Shown one piece after another: positions 34,451-42,885 of a DNA stretch of 56,902 bases. Below the pieces are notes generated by a model. It made no database searches. It saw nothing but the letters and a program-made list of their open reading frames with translations, and was not told where the DNA came from. This DNA is from Clostridium grantii DSM 8605 (GTDB lineage: Bacteria > Bacillota > Clostridia > Clostridiales > Clostridiaceae). The translations under genes and the position numbers were made by a program. Numbering within the stretch: the first letter of the stretch is position 1; the number at the start of each line of letters is the position of its first letter. Where the stretch lies: positions 1 through 56,902 of the forward strand of contig NZ_FQXM01000024.1 of NCBI RefSeq assembly GCF_900129965.1, in the 5' to 3' direction.

Positions 34451-35638
34451 ATGGAAAAAATTAAGCAAAAGTTAAATCAAAACATGAGACAATATGCCAT
34501 GTTGGTAGCTCTAGTTGCTATTATGATACTTTTTCAAATGCTAACAGGTGGAATTTTGCTAAAGCCAATTAATGTACAAAGATTAATCATGCAAAATAGT
34601 TATGTATTAATACTTGCAATAGGTATGGTTTTATGTATTTTAACTGGAGGAAATATTGACCTTTCCGTTGGATCTATTGTTGCTTTAGTAAGTGCAACTT
34701 CAGCTTTATTTAGTGTTAAAATGGGATTACCAGTTATTATAGCAATTATATTATCTCTTGGATGTGGTATTTTAGCAGGGATGTGGCAAGGATATTGGAT
34801 TTCATATATAAAAATACCATCATTTATTGTTACACTAGCAGGTATGCTTGTATTTAGAGGAATTAATAACCTAATCTTAAATGGTGAAACTATCAGTTTA
34901 CCACAACTTTATGTAACAATGGCATCAGGTACTATGCCAGATTTTATAGGTGGAGCAAATAGTAGCATTCACATTACAACAATTGTAATCGGATTTATAT
35001 GTTCTTTGCTTTATGTTTACACAAAATATGATAGTAGAAAAAATAAAATGAAGCATAACTTTGAGGTTTCAACTTTCAATGGATTTTTATTAGAATCTTC
35101 TATATTATTTATAGTAATTAATGTTTTCTTTTTCTGGTTAGCACTTGCAGAGGGATTACCATATGTAGTAATTTTACTTGCAGTATTAATTCTTATATAT
35201 TCATTTATTACAAATAAAACAGTTCTAGGACGTCATATCTATGCATTAGGTGGAAACGCTAAAACAGCAGAATTATCTGGTATCAAAACTAAAAAAATAT
35301 TATTCTTGGTTTATGCAAACATGGGTCTTTTATCAGCAGTAGCCGGAATTATATTTGCAGGACGTTTAAATTCAGCTTCTCCTTTAGCAGGACAAGGATT
35401 TGAACTTGATGCCATTGCAGCTTGTTTCATTGGTGGCGCATCAGCAACTGGTGGAGTAGGTACAGTTATGGGTGCTATGATTGGTGGTCTTATTATGGGG
35501 ATACTTAATAATGGTATGTCTATTATGGGAGTTAGCACATTCTGGCAAAGTATAGTTAAAGGTCTTGTATTATTAGCAGCAGTTGCTTTTGATGTATATT
35601 CAAAATCTAAAACAAAATCAAAAGCTAAAGCAGCATAA
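34451..35638 (+). CDS. Sugar ABC transporter permease (XylH/MmsB-like)
   Basis: A 395-aa polytopic BPD_transp_2 permease with about ten membrane helices. It carries the family blocks 'LAIGMVLCILTGGNIDLSVGSIVAL', 'GYWISYIKIPSFIVTLAGMLVFRG', 'GRHIYALGGNAKTAELSGI' and 'FELDAIAACFIGGASATGGVGTVMGAMIGGLIMGILNNGMSIMG'. AGGGAGGATAAAT precedes the ATG. It is the last gene of the operon and is followed by a terminator. Confidence 0.93.
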   Translation: MEKIKQKLNQNMRQYAMLVALVAIMILFQMLTGGILLKPINVQRLIMQNSYVLILAIGMVLCILTGGNIDLSVGSIVALVSATSALFSVKMGLPVIIAIILSLGCGILAGMWQGYWISYIKIPSFIVTLAGMLVFRGINNLILNGETISLPQLYVTMASGTMPDFIGGANSSIHITTIVIGFICSLLYVYTKYDSRKNKMKHNFEVSTFNGFLLESSILFIVINVFFFWLALAEGLPYVVILLAVLILIYSFITNKTVLGRHIYALGGNAKTAELSGIKTKKILFLVYANMGLLSAVAGIIFAGRLNSASPLAGQGFELDAIAACFIGGASATGGVGTVMGAMIGGLIMGILNNGMSIMGVSTFWQSIVKGLVLLAAVAFDVYSKSKTKSKAKAA

Positions 35639-35670
35639 TAAATGTAGTGGACAGTGGATAGTGGATAGTT

Positions 35671-35703
35671 AAAGAGTTTTCGCAGATGCGAAAGCTCTTT
35701 TTT
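35671..35703. terminator. Terminator of the sugar ABC operon
   Basis: AAAGAGTTTTCGCA pairs with TGCGAAAGCTCTTT (one G-U), then T run. Just before it lie three short units AGTGGAC, AGTGGAT and AGTGGAT (about 35646-35666). Confidence 0.85.
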
Positions 35704-35717
35704 AAATTCTTTATAAA

Positions 35718-36230
35718 TTAATCAGCTGAATAATACCATTCAAAGCTATAACTTCCATCAATTGATTTCTTTAATTTAGTCCATTGTACGTTGGGATTAT
35801 TAGTATCAAAAAACACTTCATATTCATCTTCGTTTGCCTTAAATGAAAATTCATTGATATCACTATATTGATTTTTAACACTTAAAACAACTAAATAATC
35901 TTCTTTTTCAAGGTTATTTATGATAAAGTTGCTTAAATTATCATTAGGCCAGGTTTCTGAGAGTGTGCTTTTATAATTCATGTTTTTATCTCTACGAAAC
36001 TCAATTACTGAGGGTGCATCATTACTTAAGAAGGCTACTACACGGTGGTCACCAAAATCTTTAATATCTAAGATATTTATTGTCTTTCCTTTGTATAATT
36101 CATTTGAATTAATAACCTCAATTATGGAGTTTTGATCATTTCCATATAAAGGTTTGTTTATTGTTTTGTAAACTACTGTGAAAATTATTACAACTAATAA
36201 TACGATGAGTATCAAATATTTCTTCTTCAA
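35718..36230 (-). CDS. Hypothetical secreted or membrane-anchored protein
   Basis: About 170 aa. An N-terminal hydrophobic segment (residues about 5-22) could be a signal or anchor; the rest is hydrophilic and beta-rich, ending in 'DGSYSFEWYYSAD'. I do not recognise the family. The start is assigned to TTG 36230, which has AAGGGGTGA at a good distance; TTG 36236 abuts that site. It lies 16 bases after the HAD gene and is probably cotranscribed with it. Confidence 0.6.
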   Translation of the reverse strand: MKKKYLILIVLLVVIIFTVVYKTINKPLYGNDQNSIIEVINSNELYKGKTINILDIKDFGDHRVVAFLSNDAPSVIEFRRDKNMNYKSTLSETWPNDNLSNFIINNLEKEDYLVVLSVKNQYSDINEFSFKANEDEYEVFFDTNNPNVQWTKLKKSIDGSYSFEWYYSAD

Positions 36231-36246
36231 TATCAATCACCCCTTA

Positions 36247-36960
36247 TTAATCCATTTCAATTGTATTTCTATTGGTGCTAAGTATTTCTTTAAGTTCTTT
36301 AAAATCAGAAATTTCATAAGTTGGTTTAATTTTTGTTGTATTTACAAGTTTATTAGGATTGTACCAACAGGTATCTATGCCAAAATTAATACCCCCTCGT
36401 ATATCTGAGGTTAAGCTGTCCCCTACCATTAAGACCTTGCTTTTGTCTGTGTGATTAATATTATTTAAAGCATGTTCGAATATTTTAGGGTCAGGTTTTG
36501 CAATTTGAATTTCTTCAGACACTACTATATCTTGAAAATATTTTGCTATAATGGATTTTCTTATTCTTTTATCTTGCACATCTTTGAGCCCATTAGTGAT
36601 TATTGTAAGCTTATAATCTTTATGAAGACTTTCTACAAGCTCTATACTATCATCATATAAAAATGATGCATTAGATAAATGATTCATATAGGATTTTGCA
36701 AATTTATTTTCATCAAATTTAATTTCTAATTTATCAGATAATCTTTTAAATCTTTCAATCTTTAATTTTTCTTGAGTAATAAGACCTTTCTCAAACTCTT
36801 TCCAAATAGCTGAATTTATACCGTGATATACTTTTAAATGATGGTCTTCATCATAGGCTACATCAAATTCAAGCATGGTATTTTTAAAAGCATCTCTTTC
36901 AGACATTTTAAAATCAAACAAAGTTTCATCGGCGTCAAATATTATTATTTCGTATTTCAT
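36247..36960 (-). CDS. HAD-family hydrolase, YjjG/YfnB-like nucleotidase
   Basis: 237 aa with all HAD motifs: I 'IIFDADETLFDF', II 'TIITNGLKD', III Lys in 'EEIQIAKPDPKIF', IV 'VLMVGDSLTSDIRGG'. Its length and the cap domain fit the YjjG group, which dephosphorylates non-canonical pyrimidine nucleotides; the exact substrate is inferred. GGAGG lies before the ATG. Confidence 0.85.
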   Translation of the reverse strand: MKYEIIIFDADETLFDFKMSERDAFKNTMLEFDVAYDEDHHLKVYHGINSAIWKEFEKGLITQEKLKIERFKRLSDKLEIKFDENKFAKSYMNHLSNASFLYDDSIELVESLHKDYKLTIITNGLKDVQDKRIRKSIIAKYFQDIVVSEEIQIAKPDPKIFEHALNNINHTDKSKVLMVGDSLTSDIRGGINFGIDTCWYNPNKLVNTTKIKPTYEISDFKELKEILSTNRNTIEMD

Positions 36961-37220
36961 AATTTTTCCTCCATGTAATTAATTGATTTAATTATAACAT
37001 AAATACTTTTGATAAAAAAATATTCCAGAGGAAGTGCTTTGTTTTTAAAGTATTGGAATTATAACCTTGAAATGTTGTATAATGAAGGTATGTATTTGCT
37101 TTATCCTTTGTAAATTTTTGAAATGCGTACGGTAGAAAGTTTAGAAGAATTTATTGATAATATTAAGTAGTAAACATTGATACATATAACAAATGAATAG
37201 TTAAAGAGGAGAGAATATAA

Positions 37221-37853
37221 ATGATTTCACCAGAGAAAGTTAAAGAATATGCGGAAAAAGTTGAAAAAGAAAATTATATTTTTAGAACATTTCTAAAAGG
37301 TCAAGATGGACAAGAGTTAGATAGGATTGTTAATAAACTTCATGAAGATTTATTTAACAAAATGGATTGTAAAAAATGTTTAAATTGTTGTAAAGTTATA
37401 AGACCAGTACTTGATAATGATGATATTGAGAGAATAGCTGCTATTAAAGAACTATCAAAAGAAGAATTTATATCTGAATATTTAGAAGAATCAGAAGGAG
37501 AATTATTTTTGAATGCGTGTCCCTGCAAATTTTTAGGGGAAAATGGATGCACAATTTATAAAGACTGTCCAACGGTATGTAAAGAGTATCCATTTACACA
37601 TGAAGAAGATATAATGGGTAGGCTTTTGAATCTAATAAATATTTGTAAAGTTTGTCCTGTGGTTTATGAAATATTTGAAAAACTTAAGGTTATATATGAG
37701 AAAGAGTTTGAAGAGTATAAGGAAGAATATAGTTATTTTTGGAATGAAGAAATAGATATGCCAATAAAAAAGGAACCTAAAATCGGCCGTAATGAACCTT
37801 GCTTATGCGGGAGTGGCAAAAAATACAAGAAATGTTGTGGTAAAACTATATAA
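37221..37853 (+). CDS. YkgJ-type cysteine-cluster protein with C-terminal SEC-C motif
   Basis: 210 aa. The CxxCxxCC cluster 'CKKCLNCCKV' (about residues 51-60), later Cys in 'ACPCKF', 'CTIYKDCPTVCKEYPF' and 'CKVCP' match the zinc- or iron-chelating YkgJ family. 'GRNEPCLCGSGKKYKKCCG' at the end is a SecA-type SEC-C zinc motif. The role is not established; metal binding is the safe reading. GAGGAGAG precedes the ATG. Confidence 0.85.
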   Translation: MISPEKVKEYAEKVEKENYIFRTFLKGQDGQELDRIVNKLHEDLFNKMDCKKCLNCCKVIRPVLDNDDIERIAAIKELSKEEFISEYLEESEGELFLNACPCKFLGENGCTIYKDCPTVCKEYPFTHEEDIMGRLLNLINICKVCPVVYEIFEKLKVIYEKEFEEYKEEYSYFWNEEIDMPIKKEPKIGRNEPCLCGSGKKYKKCCGKTI

Positions 37854-37861
37854 TTAACAAA

Positions 37862-37895
37862 AAAGCACTAAATCCTAAATAAGATTTAGTGCTTT
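37862..37895 (+). terminator. Terminator after the cysteine-cluster gene
   Basis: A perfect 13-bp stem (AAAGCACTAAATC with GATTTAGTGCTTT) and 8-base loop. The T run is short. Confidence 0.7.
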
Positions 37896-37974
37896 ACAAT
37901 ATATATTGAAACTTTGAAGATTTTAAACAATACAGAAAAATTAAAAGAAAGTCAGGAAAAAAACGAAAAAACAT

Positions 37975-38005
37975 TTGACTCTCCCGTAACGTTATAGTCT
38001 ACAAT
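37975..38005 (+). promoter_or_regulatory. MerR-type promoter with 19-base spacer
   Basis: TTGACT at 37975-37980 and TACAAT at 38000-38005 are separated by 19 bases containing CTCCCGTAACGTTATAG, a dyad centred on CGTAACG. This is the architecture of promoters twisted open by activated MerR proteins. It lies 25 bases before the MerR gene, so the gene is probably self-regulated. Confidence 0.8.
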
Positions 38006-38029
38006 ATACTTAAGGAGGTGGGGAAAGCA

Positions 38030-38773
38030 ATGAATCTTACAGTTAAGCAAGTAGCAAAGCTTACTGGAATTACAGTTAGGACTCTTCATTATTACGATGA
38101 AATAGCACTACTAACGCCAGCCACGATTACAGAAGCAGGGTATAGACTATACAATGATGAAAATCTTGAAAGATTGCAACAAATATTATTTTTTAGGGAA
38201 ATTGATTTTGAATTAAAAAATATTAAAGAAATCCTTGATAATCCTGATTTTGATAAAGTAAAAGCTTTGGAAAAACACAAGAAGCTACTAGAACTTAAGC
38301 GAAATAGAATGGAAAAATTAATCACACTTGTGGATAAAACATTAAAGGGGGAAAAAGAAATGAGTTTTAAAGAATTTGATATGAATGAAATAAATAAAGT
38401 GAAAGAGAAATATAAAGAAGAAGCCAAGGAAAGATGGGGCGATACAGAGGCTTACAAGGAAAGTAACAGAAAAACCTCTAAATACGGTAAAGAAGATTGG
38501 GAGGAAATTTCAAAAGATAGTGCAATAATTTATAAAGGTTTTGCAGATAATATGGATAAAGAAGTGTCCTCACCAGAAGTACAGCATTTTGTTCAAGAGT
38601 GGCAAAATCATATAACAAAATATTTTTATAATTGTACAAAAGAAATTCTAGCTGGTTTAGGAGAAATGTATGTGGCAGATGAAAGATTCACTAAAAATAT
38701 TGATAAATATGGTGAAGGACTTGCTGAATTTATGAGTAAAGCTATTTATTATTATTGTAGGGCACACAAATGA
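38030..38773 (+). CDS. TipA-like MerR-family regulator
   Basis: About 247 aa. The N-terminal winged helix-turn-helix 'TVKQVAKLTGITVRTLHYYDEIALLTPATITEAGYRLYNDENLERLQQILFFREIDF' is followed by a coiled-coil dimer helix and a TipAS effector-binding domain ('WGDTEAYKESNRKTSKYGKEDWEEI'). TipAS domains trap peptide or polycyclic ligands. ATG 38030 follows AAGGAGGTGG; GTG 38018 lies in that site. It overlaps the hydrolase gene by 4 bases (ATGA), so both respond together. Confidence 0.92.
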   Translation: MNLTVKQVAKLTGITVRTLHYYDEIALLTPATITEAGYRLYNDENLERLQQILFFREIDFELKNIKEILDNPDFDKVKALEKHKKLLELKRNRMEKLITLVDKTLKGEKEMSFKEFDMNEINKVKEKYKEEAKERWGDTEAYKESNRKTSKYGKEDWEEISKDSAIIYKGFADNMDKEVSSPEVQHFVQEWQNHITKYFYNCTKEILAGLGEMYVADERFTKNIDKYGEGLAEFMSKAIYYYCRAHK

Positions 38774-39291
38774 TTTTATTAGTTGTTGATACACAAAAAT
38801 TAATAACAAATGAAAATTTATATAATTTTAATTTGTTTATATCCAATGTAGAAAAAATAATTGATACTGCAAGGAAAAATAATATTGAAGTAATATATGT
38901 ACGCCATGATGATGGTGCTGAAAGTGAGTTAACCAAGGGAACTGATGGGTTTGAAATATATGAAAAGTTTAAGCCATTTAAAGAAGAAAAAATATTTGAT
39001 AAACAAGTAAATAGTGCTTTTAAAGAAAGTGGATTATTAGAATATTTAAAAATCAAAGAAGAAAAAGATATAATTATTGTAGGACTTCAAACAGACTATT
39101 GTATTGATGCTACAATAAAATGTGGCTTTGAACATGGATTTAATATGATAGTTCCAGCTTATGCAAACACAACCGTTGACAATAAATTTATATCAGCAGA
39201 ACAAACATATAAATACTATAATGAATTTATGTGGAAAGGAAGGTATGCAGAATGTATTTCGTTGGATGAAATACTTAAAAGAATGAGGTAA
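38770..39291 (+). CDS. Isochorismatase-family cysteine hydrolase
   Basis: 173 aa. The catalytic Asp is in 'LLVVDTQKL', the Lys in 'DKQVNSAF' and the nucleophilic Cys in 'IIVGLQTDYCIDATIKCGFEHGF', the triad of this family (nicotinamidases and isochorismatases). The substrate is unknown. Translation is coupled to the MerR gene, suggesting a role in the same response. Confidence 0.87.
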   Translation: MILLVVDTQKLITNENLYNFNLFISNVEKIIDTARKNNIEVIYVRHDDGAESELTKGTDGFEIYEKFKPFKEEKIFDKQVNSAFKESGLLEYLKIKEEKDIIIVGLQTDYCIDATIKCGFEHGFNMIVPAYANTTVDNKFISAEQTYKYYNEFMWKGRYAECISLDEILKRMR

Positions 39292-39323
39292 ATAAAAGAG
39301 AAGAATAGGTACAAAATTGTTTT

Positions 39324-39722
39324 TTAATCTTTAAAAGGTTTTTCACCAAATAGTAAAGTATCACCTAACTCATACCAATGACCTTTCATTTCATTTAATT
39401 CTATTAAAGCAGAGGATTTATCCTTTGCTTTAATACAGCCTTCAAGTCTTAATAAATTCACTTCAATTCTTTTCATTTGATCTTTTTCTACACTAAATTG
39501 AACTCTTTTCTGTACATTTTTCCATGCAAGATCTAATACTTTTAAAGCATCATTTGCTTCAGTCCAATTTTCTATAGATAATTCTTTTTCTAATTTTTCA
39601 ACAGAGAGAGACACATTATCCTCACTATTAAAGGAGTTTTTTAATAATACGCCAGAATTCATTAGTAATACAAATAAGCTCATAATTAATAATGGAAGTA
39701 TGAATCGTTTGATTTTTTTCAT
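39324..39722 (-). CDS. DUF4363 protein
   Basis: About 132 aa: an N-terminal transmembrane segment, then helical sequence with 'ENWTEANDALKVLDLAWKNVQKRVQFSVEKDQMKRIEVNLLRLEGCIKAKDKSSALIELNEMKGHWYELGD', the DUF4363 pattern. ATG 39722 has AAGGTG upstream. It lies 19 bases after the DUF421 gene, a pairing common in clostridia. The function is unknown. Confidence 0.8.
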   Translation of the reverse strand: MKKIKRFILPLLIMSLFVLLMNSGVLLKNSFNSEDNVSLSVEKLEKELSIENWTEANDALKVLDLAWKNVQKRVQFSVEKDQMKRIEVNLLRLEGCIKAKDKSSALIELNEMKGHWYELGDTLLFGEKPFKD

Positions 39723-39741
39723 CACAGTCACCTTAAAATTA

Positions 39742-40452
39742 TTATTTAAATATATTTTTTTCGCAAATAATATTATTTTTATATGAAAAAAGCTTAAAAT
39801 TATTATGAGAGTCTATAAATCCATAAAAAACTTCTGAGGGAGAATCTATATTCTGGTTTTTTAATTCATTTAAAAGCCAATCAGTATCTAAAGCTAATTT
39901 TGCCAAATTATCATCAATAACCATACCACTAAAAATCAAATCATTATTAGTATTATAATCACTAAGAAAAATGTCCATGGAGGAAATTATATTATTAAAA
40001 GCTTCATATTTTAAAACAGATACTTGACCGTTTGCTTCAATTATTGCAAATTTCACTTCGTTAAAGTCAAAGATATCTTTAAGTCTAAGCTCTTCTATAA
40101 GCTCAGCAAAGGTATATTTGATTTTTTTTAAATTTTCGGCTAAGACTTTTCCATCATGTAAAACAATAATAGGTTCATCATTGATAGATGTAGCTATTTT
40201 CCTTGATTTTAAGGAAATAGATTGCATTAAAATACCAAGTGTGGACCAAGTTAATAAGCCTACCCAATGTGGCCATGCAGCAGTACTTAAGTCAATTGTA
40301 AGACTAGCTGCAAAAGCTCCTAGAGTTATGCCTAATATATAATCAAAATAAGATATTTCTCCTAATTGTTGTTTGCCCAAAGCTCTTGTGAAAATAAGAA
40401 GGGAAAAAAAACCAATTATCCCTCGAAAACAAACAACTAAAGCTTCATTCAT
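39742..40452 (-). CDS. DUF421 membrane protein (YetF-like)
   Basis: About 236 aa. Three N-terminal membrane helices are followed by the DUF421 block 'DYILGITLGAFAASLTIDLS' and the cytoplasmic 'NDEPIIVLHDGKVLAENLKKIKYTFAELIEELRLKDIFDFNEVKFAIIEANGQVSVL'. ATG 40452 with AAGGCGGTG upstream is preferred to GTG 40461. It forms an operon with the DUF4363 gene. The function is unknown; in spore formers the family is linked to the envelope or spore. Confidence 0.85.
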   Translation of the reverse strand: MNEALVVCFRGIIGFFSLLIFTRALGKQQLGEISYFDYILGITLGAFAASLTIDLSTAAWPHWVGLLTWSTLGILMQSISLKSRKIATSINDEPIIVLHDGKVLAENLKKIKYTFAELIEELRLKDIFDFNEVKFAIIEANGQVSVLKYEAFNNIISSMDIFLSDYNTNNDLIFSGMVIDDNLAKLALDTDWLLNELKNQNIDSPSEVFYGFIDSHNNFKLFSYKNNIICEKNIFK

Positions 40453-40611
40453 ATAAGTCACCGCCTTAAGCTTTATTAATTCTAGTATTTACTAAGTTCT
40501 GTAAAATATGAATTTATATCTTTAATAAATTATGTATAATAATCTAGACTGACAACAATTCCTATGATAATATTAATATATTAGTATTGAAAATTTAAAA
40601 GTTCAAAATAG

Positions 40612-40737
40612 TTTTCTAGGGTTCCACAGTTTGTAACTGGATAGGTCCAAGAGAAAACACACAGTTCTCTGTGTACACGGAAGGATAAAAGCCTGGGAGA
40701 TATTAAAATAATATTTCTATGGGCTTTTTTTATTTTT
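40612..40737 (+). ncRNA. ykkC-type riboswitch (guanidine-I most likely) with terminator
   Basis: The conserved blocks are TTCTAGGGTTCCA, GGATAGGTCCAAGAGAAAACAC, a variable hairpin, then ACACGGAAGGATAAAAGCCTGGGAGA, in the order and spacing of the ykkC RNA. AAGCCT pairs with GGGCTT downstream and is followed by T7 (about 40728), so ligand binding competes with termination. Subtype 1 (guanidine) fits the ACACGG block; subtype 2 (ppGpp, PRPP or nucleotides) cannot be excluded by eye. It lies about 50 bases before an ACT-domain gene. Confidence 0.8.
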
Positions 40738-40789
40738 ACTAATTTTCAAAAATGTACTAATGATTAATAAAGAAAGGTGGAAATAAAAA

Positions 40790-41176
40790 ATGTCAAAAAA
40801 AATATTAACAATGAAATTATTAAGTGAAAAATATGGAGTTTGTAGGTTGGATAAAAAAGATTTAATTCCTGCTTGGGCACAAAAAGGTGAGTTTTTTTCA
40901 ATAACAAGAACATTAGATGAATTATCAATTGTATGTGTTGAAAATAATATTCCTAGTGATATAAAATGTGAAAAAGATTGGAGAGTTTTAAAGATTGAAG
41001 GACCATTAGATTTTGCTTTAATAGGAATTTTAGCTTCAATTAGTACAATATTAGCACAAAAGGGAATAAGTATATTTGCTATATCTACTTATGATACAGA
41101 TTATATACTTGTTAAAGAAAGCGAGATAGATAATGCTACAGAAGCATTAGTTAATGAAAATTATGAAATTATATAG
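40790..41176 (+). CDS. ACT-domain protein (COG3603-like)
   Basis: 128 aa with two ACT-like halves: 'TRTLDELSIVCVENNIP' and 'DWRVLKIEGPLDFALIGILASISTILAQKGISIFAISTYDTDYILVKESEIDNATEALV'. ACT folds bind amino acids or related small ligands. GAAAGGTGG precedes the ATG. It is the only gene behind the ykkC-type riboswitch, so it should respond to that ligand; the connection is unexplained. Confidence 0.85.
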   Translation: MSKKILTMKLLSEKYGVCRLDKKDLIPAWAQKGEFFSITRTLDELSIVCVENNIPSDIKCEKDWRVLKIEGPLDFALIGILASISTILAQKGISIFAISTYDTDYILVKESEIDNATEALVNENYEII

Positions 41177-41226
41177 GAATCCCACTGTGAAACTTGATTT
41201 ATAGAAAATATAGTTTATTTTTAAAA

Positions 41227-41272
41227 TATAGTAGCAAAGGACAGCCCGTTGGGCTGCCCTATTGCTACTATA
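41227..41272. terminator. Bidirectional terminator
   Basis: TAGTAGCAA and TTGCTACTA arms enclose CAGCCC/GGGCTG around GTTG, with A- and T-rich flanks. It serves the ACT gene and the convergent monooxygenase gene. Confidence 0.8.
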
Positions 41273-41555
41273 TTACTTTTGTATATACGTTTATATCCCC
41301 ATCTTTAAGCATAAATTCACCGAATTCAGGGATTATTCTAGTGAAGTGTTCTGACGCCATATGTTTATTTAATGCTTCTACATCAACCCATTCTTCTATA
41401 AAAGTTAAAACATTGGGTTCATTTACATCTTGGAATAATTCATATTTTATGCAGCCCTCTTCTTTTCTTGTAGCATCTACAAGCTCTTTACATAATTCAA
41501 TAACTTCTGCTATCTTATCTTCTTTAGGAAAGTTTTTTGCTACAACTTTAATCAT
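41268..41555 (-). CDS. ABM-family (YgiN-like) monooxygenase
   Basis: A 95-aa antibiotic-biosynthesis-monooxygenase fold protein: 'EDKIAEVIELCKELVDATRKEEGCIKYELFQDVNEPNVLTFIEEWVDVEALNKHMASEHF'. The family contains cofactor-free quinol or aldehyde oxidants and reactive-compound detoxifiers. No specific substrate can be given. GGAGGAGATT precedes the ATG. Confidence 0.82.
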   Translation of the reverse strand: MIKVVAKNFPKEDKIAEVIELCKELVDATRKEEGCIKYELFQDVNEPNVLTFIEEWVDVEALNKHMASEHFTRIIPEFGEFMLKDGDINVYTKVI

Positions 41556-41769
41556 TTAAATCTCCTCCAATATTTTTTTTGCTTTACAAATTTTAAATTC
41601 AACAGATAATCCTATAATTGAATTTACATTGAATTGCAATAATGAATACAAAGATAATTATATCACCAGATAAGCATAATTAGAAATTATAATAATTGTT
41701 GGCTTTTGCTTTGATGGGTGTTGATATGGAATTTACTATGGTTGCAAATTTGATAAAAAATGAGAATTA

Positions 41770-41870
41770 TTAAAAATGACTATTTCTATGTTTTTTAAGA
41801 ATCTTAATATCTATTTCATGGGATCCGGTAATATCTTTTTCTCAAGTAAATCGTAAACTTTAGTATCCAT
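41770..41870 (-). pseudogene. Remnant of a coiled-coil protein gene, internally deleted copy of the gene at 54651-55250
   Basis: Read on the minus strand, it starts ATG-GAT-ACT-AAA-GTT-TAC (M-D-T-K-V-Y-D-L-L-E-K) like the intact gene (M-D-N-K-I-Y-D-L-L-E-K). It jumps to the intact gene's C-terminus (D-I-T-G-S-H-E-I-D-I-K-I-L-K-K-H-R-N-S-H) with loss of about 500 bases and a shift of frame, so the start frame ends at TAG. Similarity continues upstream through the promoter region (to about 42000), including TATGTTG..ATAAACAA and ATAAATTTTCTT. Confidence 0.8.
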
Positions 41871-42006
41871 GCAATCCACTCCACTCCTTATTTATATTAT
41901 AACAAAAATATGTTGCCATAAACAAAATAAAATAAGAATGATAAATTTTCTTGTGTTAGTAGTATTTGTATAATTCAAAAAAAATATGCAAACTTCAGTT
42001 CTTAAA

Positions 42007-42885
42007 TTAGCTTTTTTGGCAGATAAGTACTCCAACTATAATCAAGGCAGCTGTAAATACTTTTATAATTAAAAGTTGTTCATTCAATATTACTACAGAT
42101 AAAATAATTGAAAAAACAGGAACTAAATTAATAAATATAGAAGTTTTAGCAGGACCTATTTCCTTAATAGAATATTGCTGAACTAAGTATCCAATAACTG
42201 AAGGAAATATAGCCATATAAATAACTGCCATATAAGCTTTGCTTGGAACTGAGGGCAGAAAACTTAATGGATTTTCATAGATTACAAAGGGAATCAAAAA
42301 TACAGTACAAAACAAGAAACTATAAAAAGTTAAAGTAATAGGAGTGTAGTTTTTCATTACCATCTTACTAAATACTGAATAAGAAGCCCATAAAAGAACA
42401 GCAACCAGCATAATTAAATCTCCTTTATTGAATGAAAGAGATTTAACAATTTCTAAATCTGCATTTGTTATAGTTAAAACCACTCCTGTAAAAGAAAGAA
42501 TAATACCCAGCACTCTTTTGGTATTGAGCTTGTCCTTTAAAAAGAAAAGTGAAATTATAACTGTGAATATGGGATTTGATGCGCCTATCAAGGAAGCATT
42601 CACAGCAGTTGTGTATTTTAAAGAAGTAAAAAATAAAACATGATAGCCTACCATTCCCAATATGCCAGTAAATAAAAATACGGGTATATCTTTTTTTGTA
42701 AGTCTTTTTATTTCATGATCTTTGATTTTGCAGAAAAGAAATAGCACTATGGTTGCAATAGAAAATCTTAAAAAAGTAAGAGTGAAAGCGGGAATAAAAG
42801 GAGAACAGATTTTACCCGCAATAAATGCACCAGACCAAAATAATGAGCACAATATCATTAAAAAAATAATTTTTTTGTTTTTCAT
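42007..42885 (-). CDS. DMT-superfamily (EamA) transporter
   Basis: About 292 aa with ten hydrophobic helices in two EamA repeats: 'LFWSGAFIAGKICSPFIPAFTLTFLRF' and 'ALLWASYSVFSKMVMKNYTPITLTFYSF', 'KTSIFINLVPVFSIILSVVILNEQL'. The substrate is unknown; metabolite or drug export is typical. ATG 42885 follows GGAGGAAGTTTC; the open frame extends 50 residues upstream but without support. Confidence 0.88.
   Translation of the reverse strand: MKNKKIIFLMILCSLFWSGAFIAGKICSPFIPAFTLTFLRFSIATIVLFLFCKIKDHEIKRLTKKDIPVFLFTGILGMVGYHVLFFTSLKYTTAVNASLIGASNPIFTVIISLFFLKDKLNTKRVLGIILSFTGVVLTITNADLEIVKSLSFNKGDLIMLVAVLLWASYSVFSKMVMKNYTPITLTFYSFLFCTVFLIPFVIYENPLSFLPSVPSKAYMAVIYMAIFPSVIGYLVQQYSIKEIGPAKTSIFINLVPVFSIILSVVILNEQLLIIKVFTAALIIVGVLICQKS

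Noticed and set aside
36411..36425. CTGTCCCC in the HAD gene as a further copy of the word
   Set aside because: It is the coding of the conserved G-D-S of HAD motif IV and lacks the following GG.
37123..37170. 15-codon ORF (MRTVESLEEF...) before the cysteine-cluster gene
   Set aside because: Too short, no ribosome binding site and no similarity I can name; may be chance or a gene remnant.
41194..41559. 121-codon plus-strand ORF opposite the monooxygenase gene
   Set aside because: Runs through the bidirectional terminator and is antisense to a conserved family gene.
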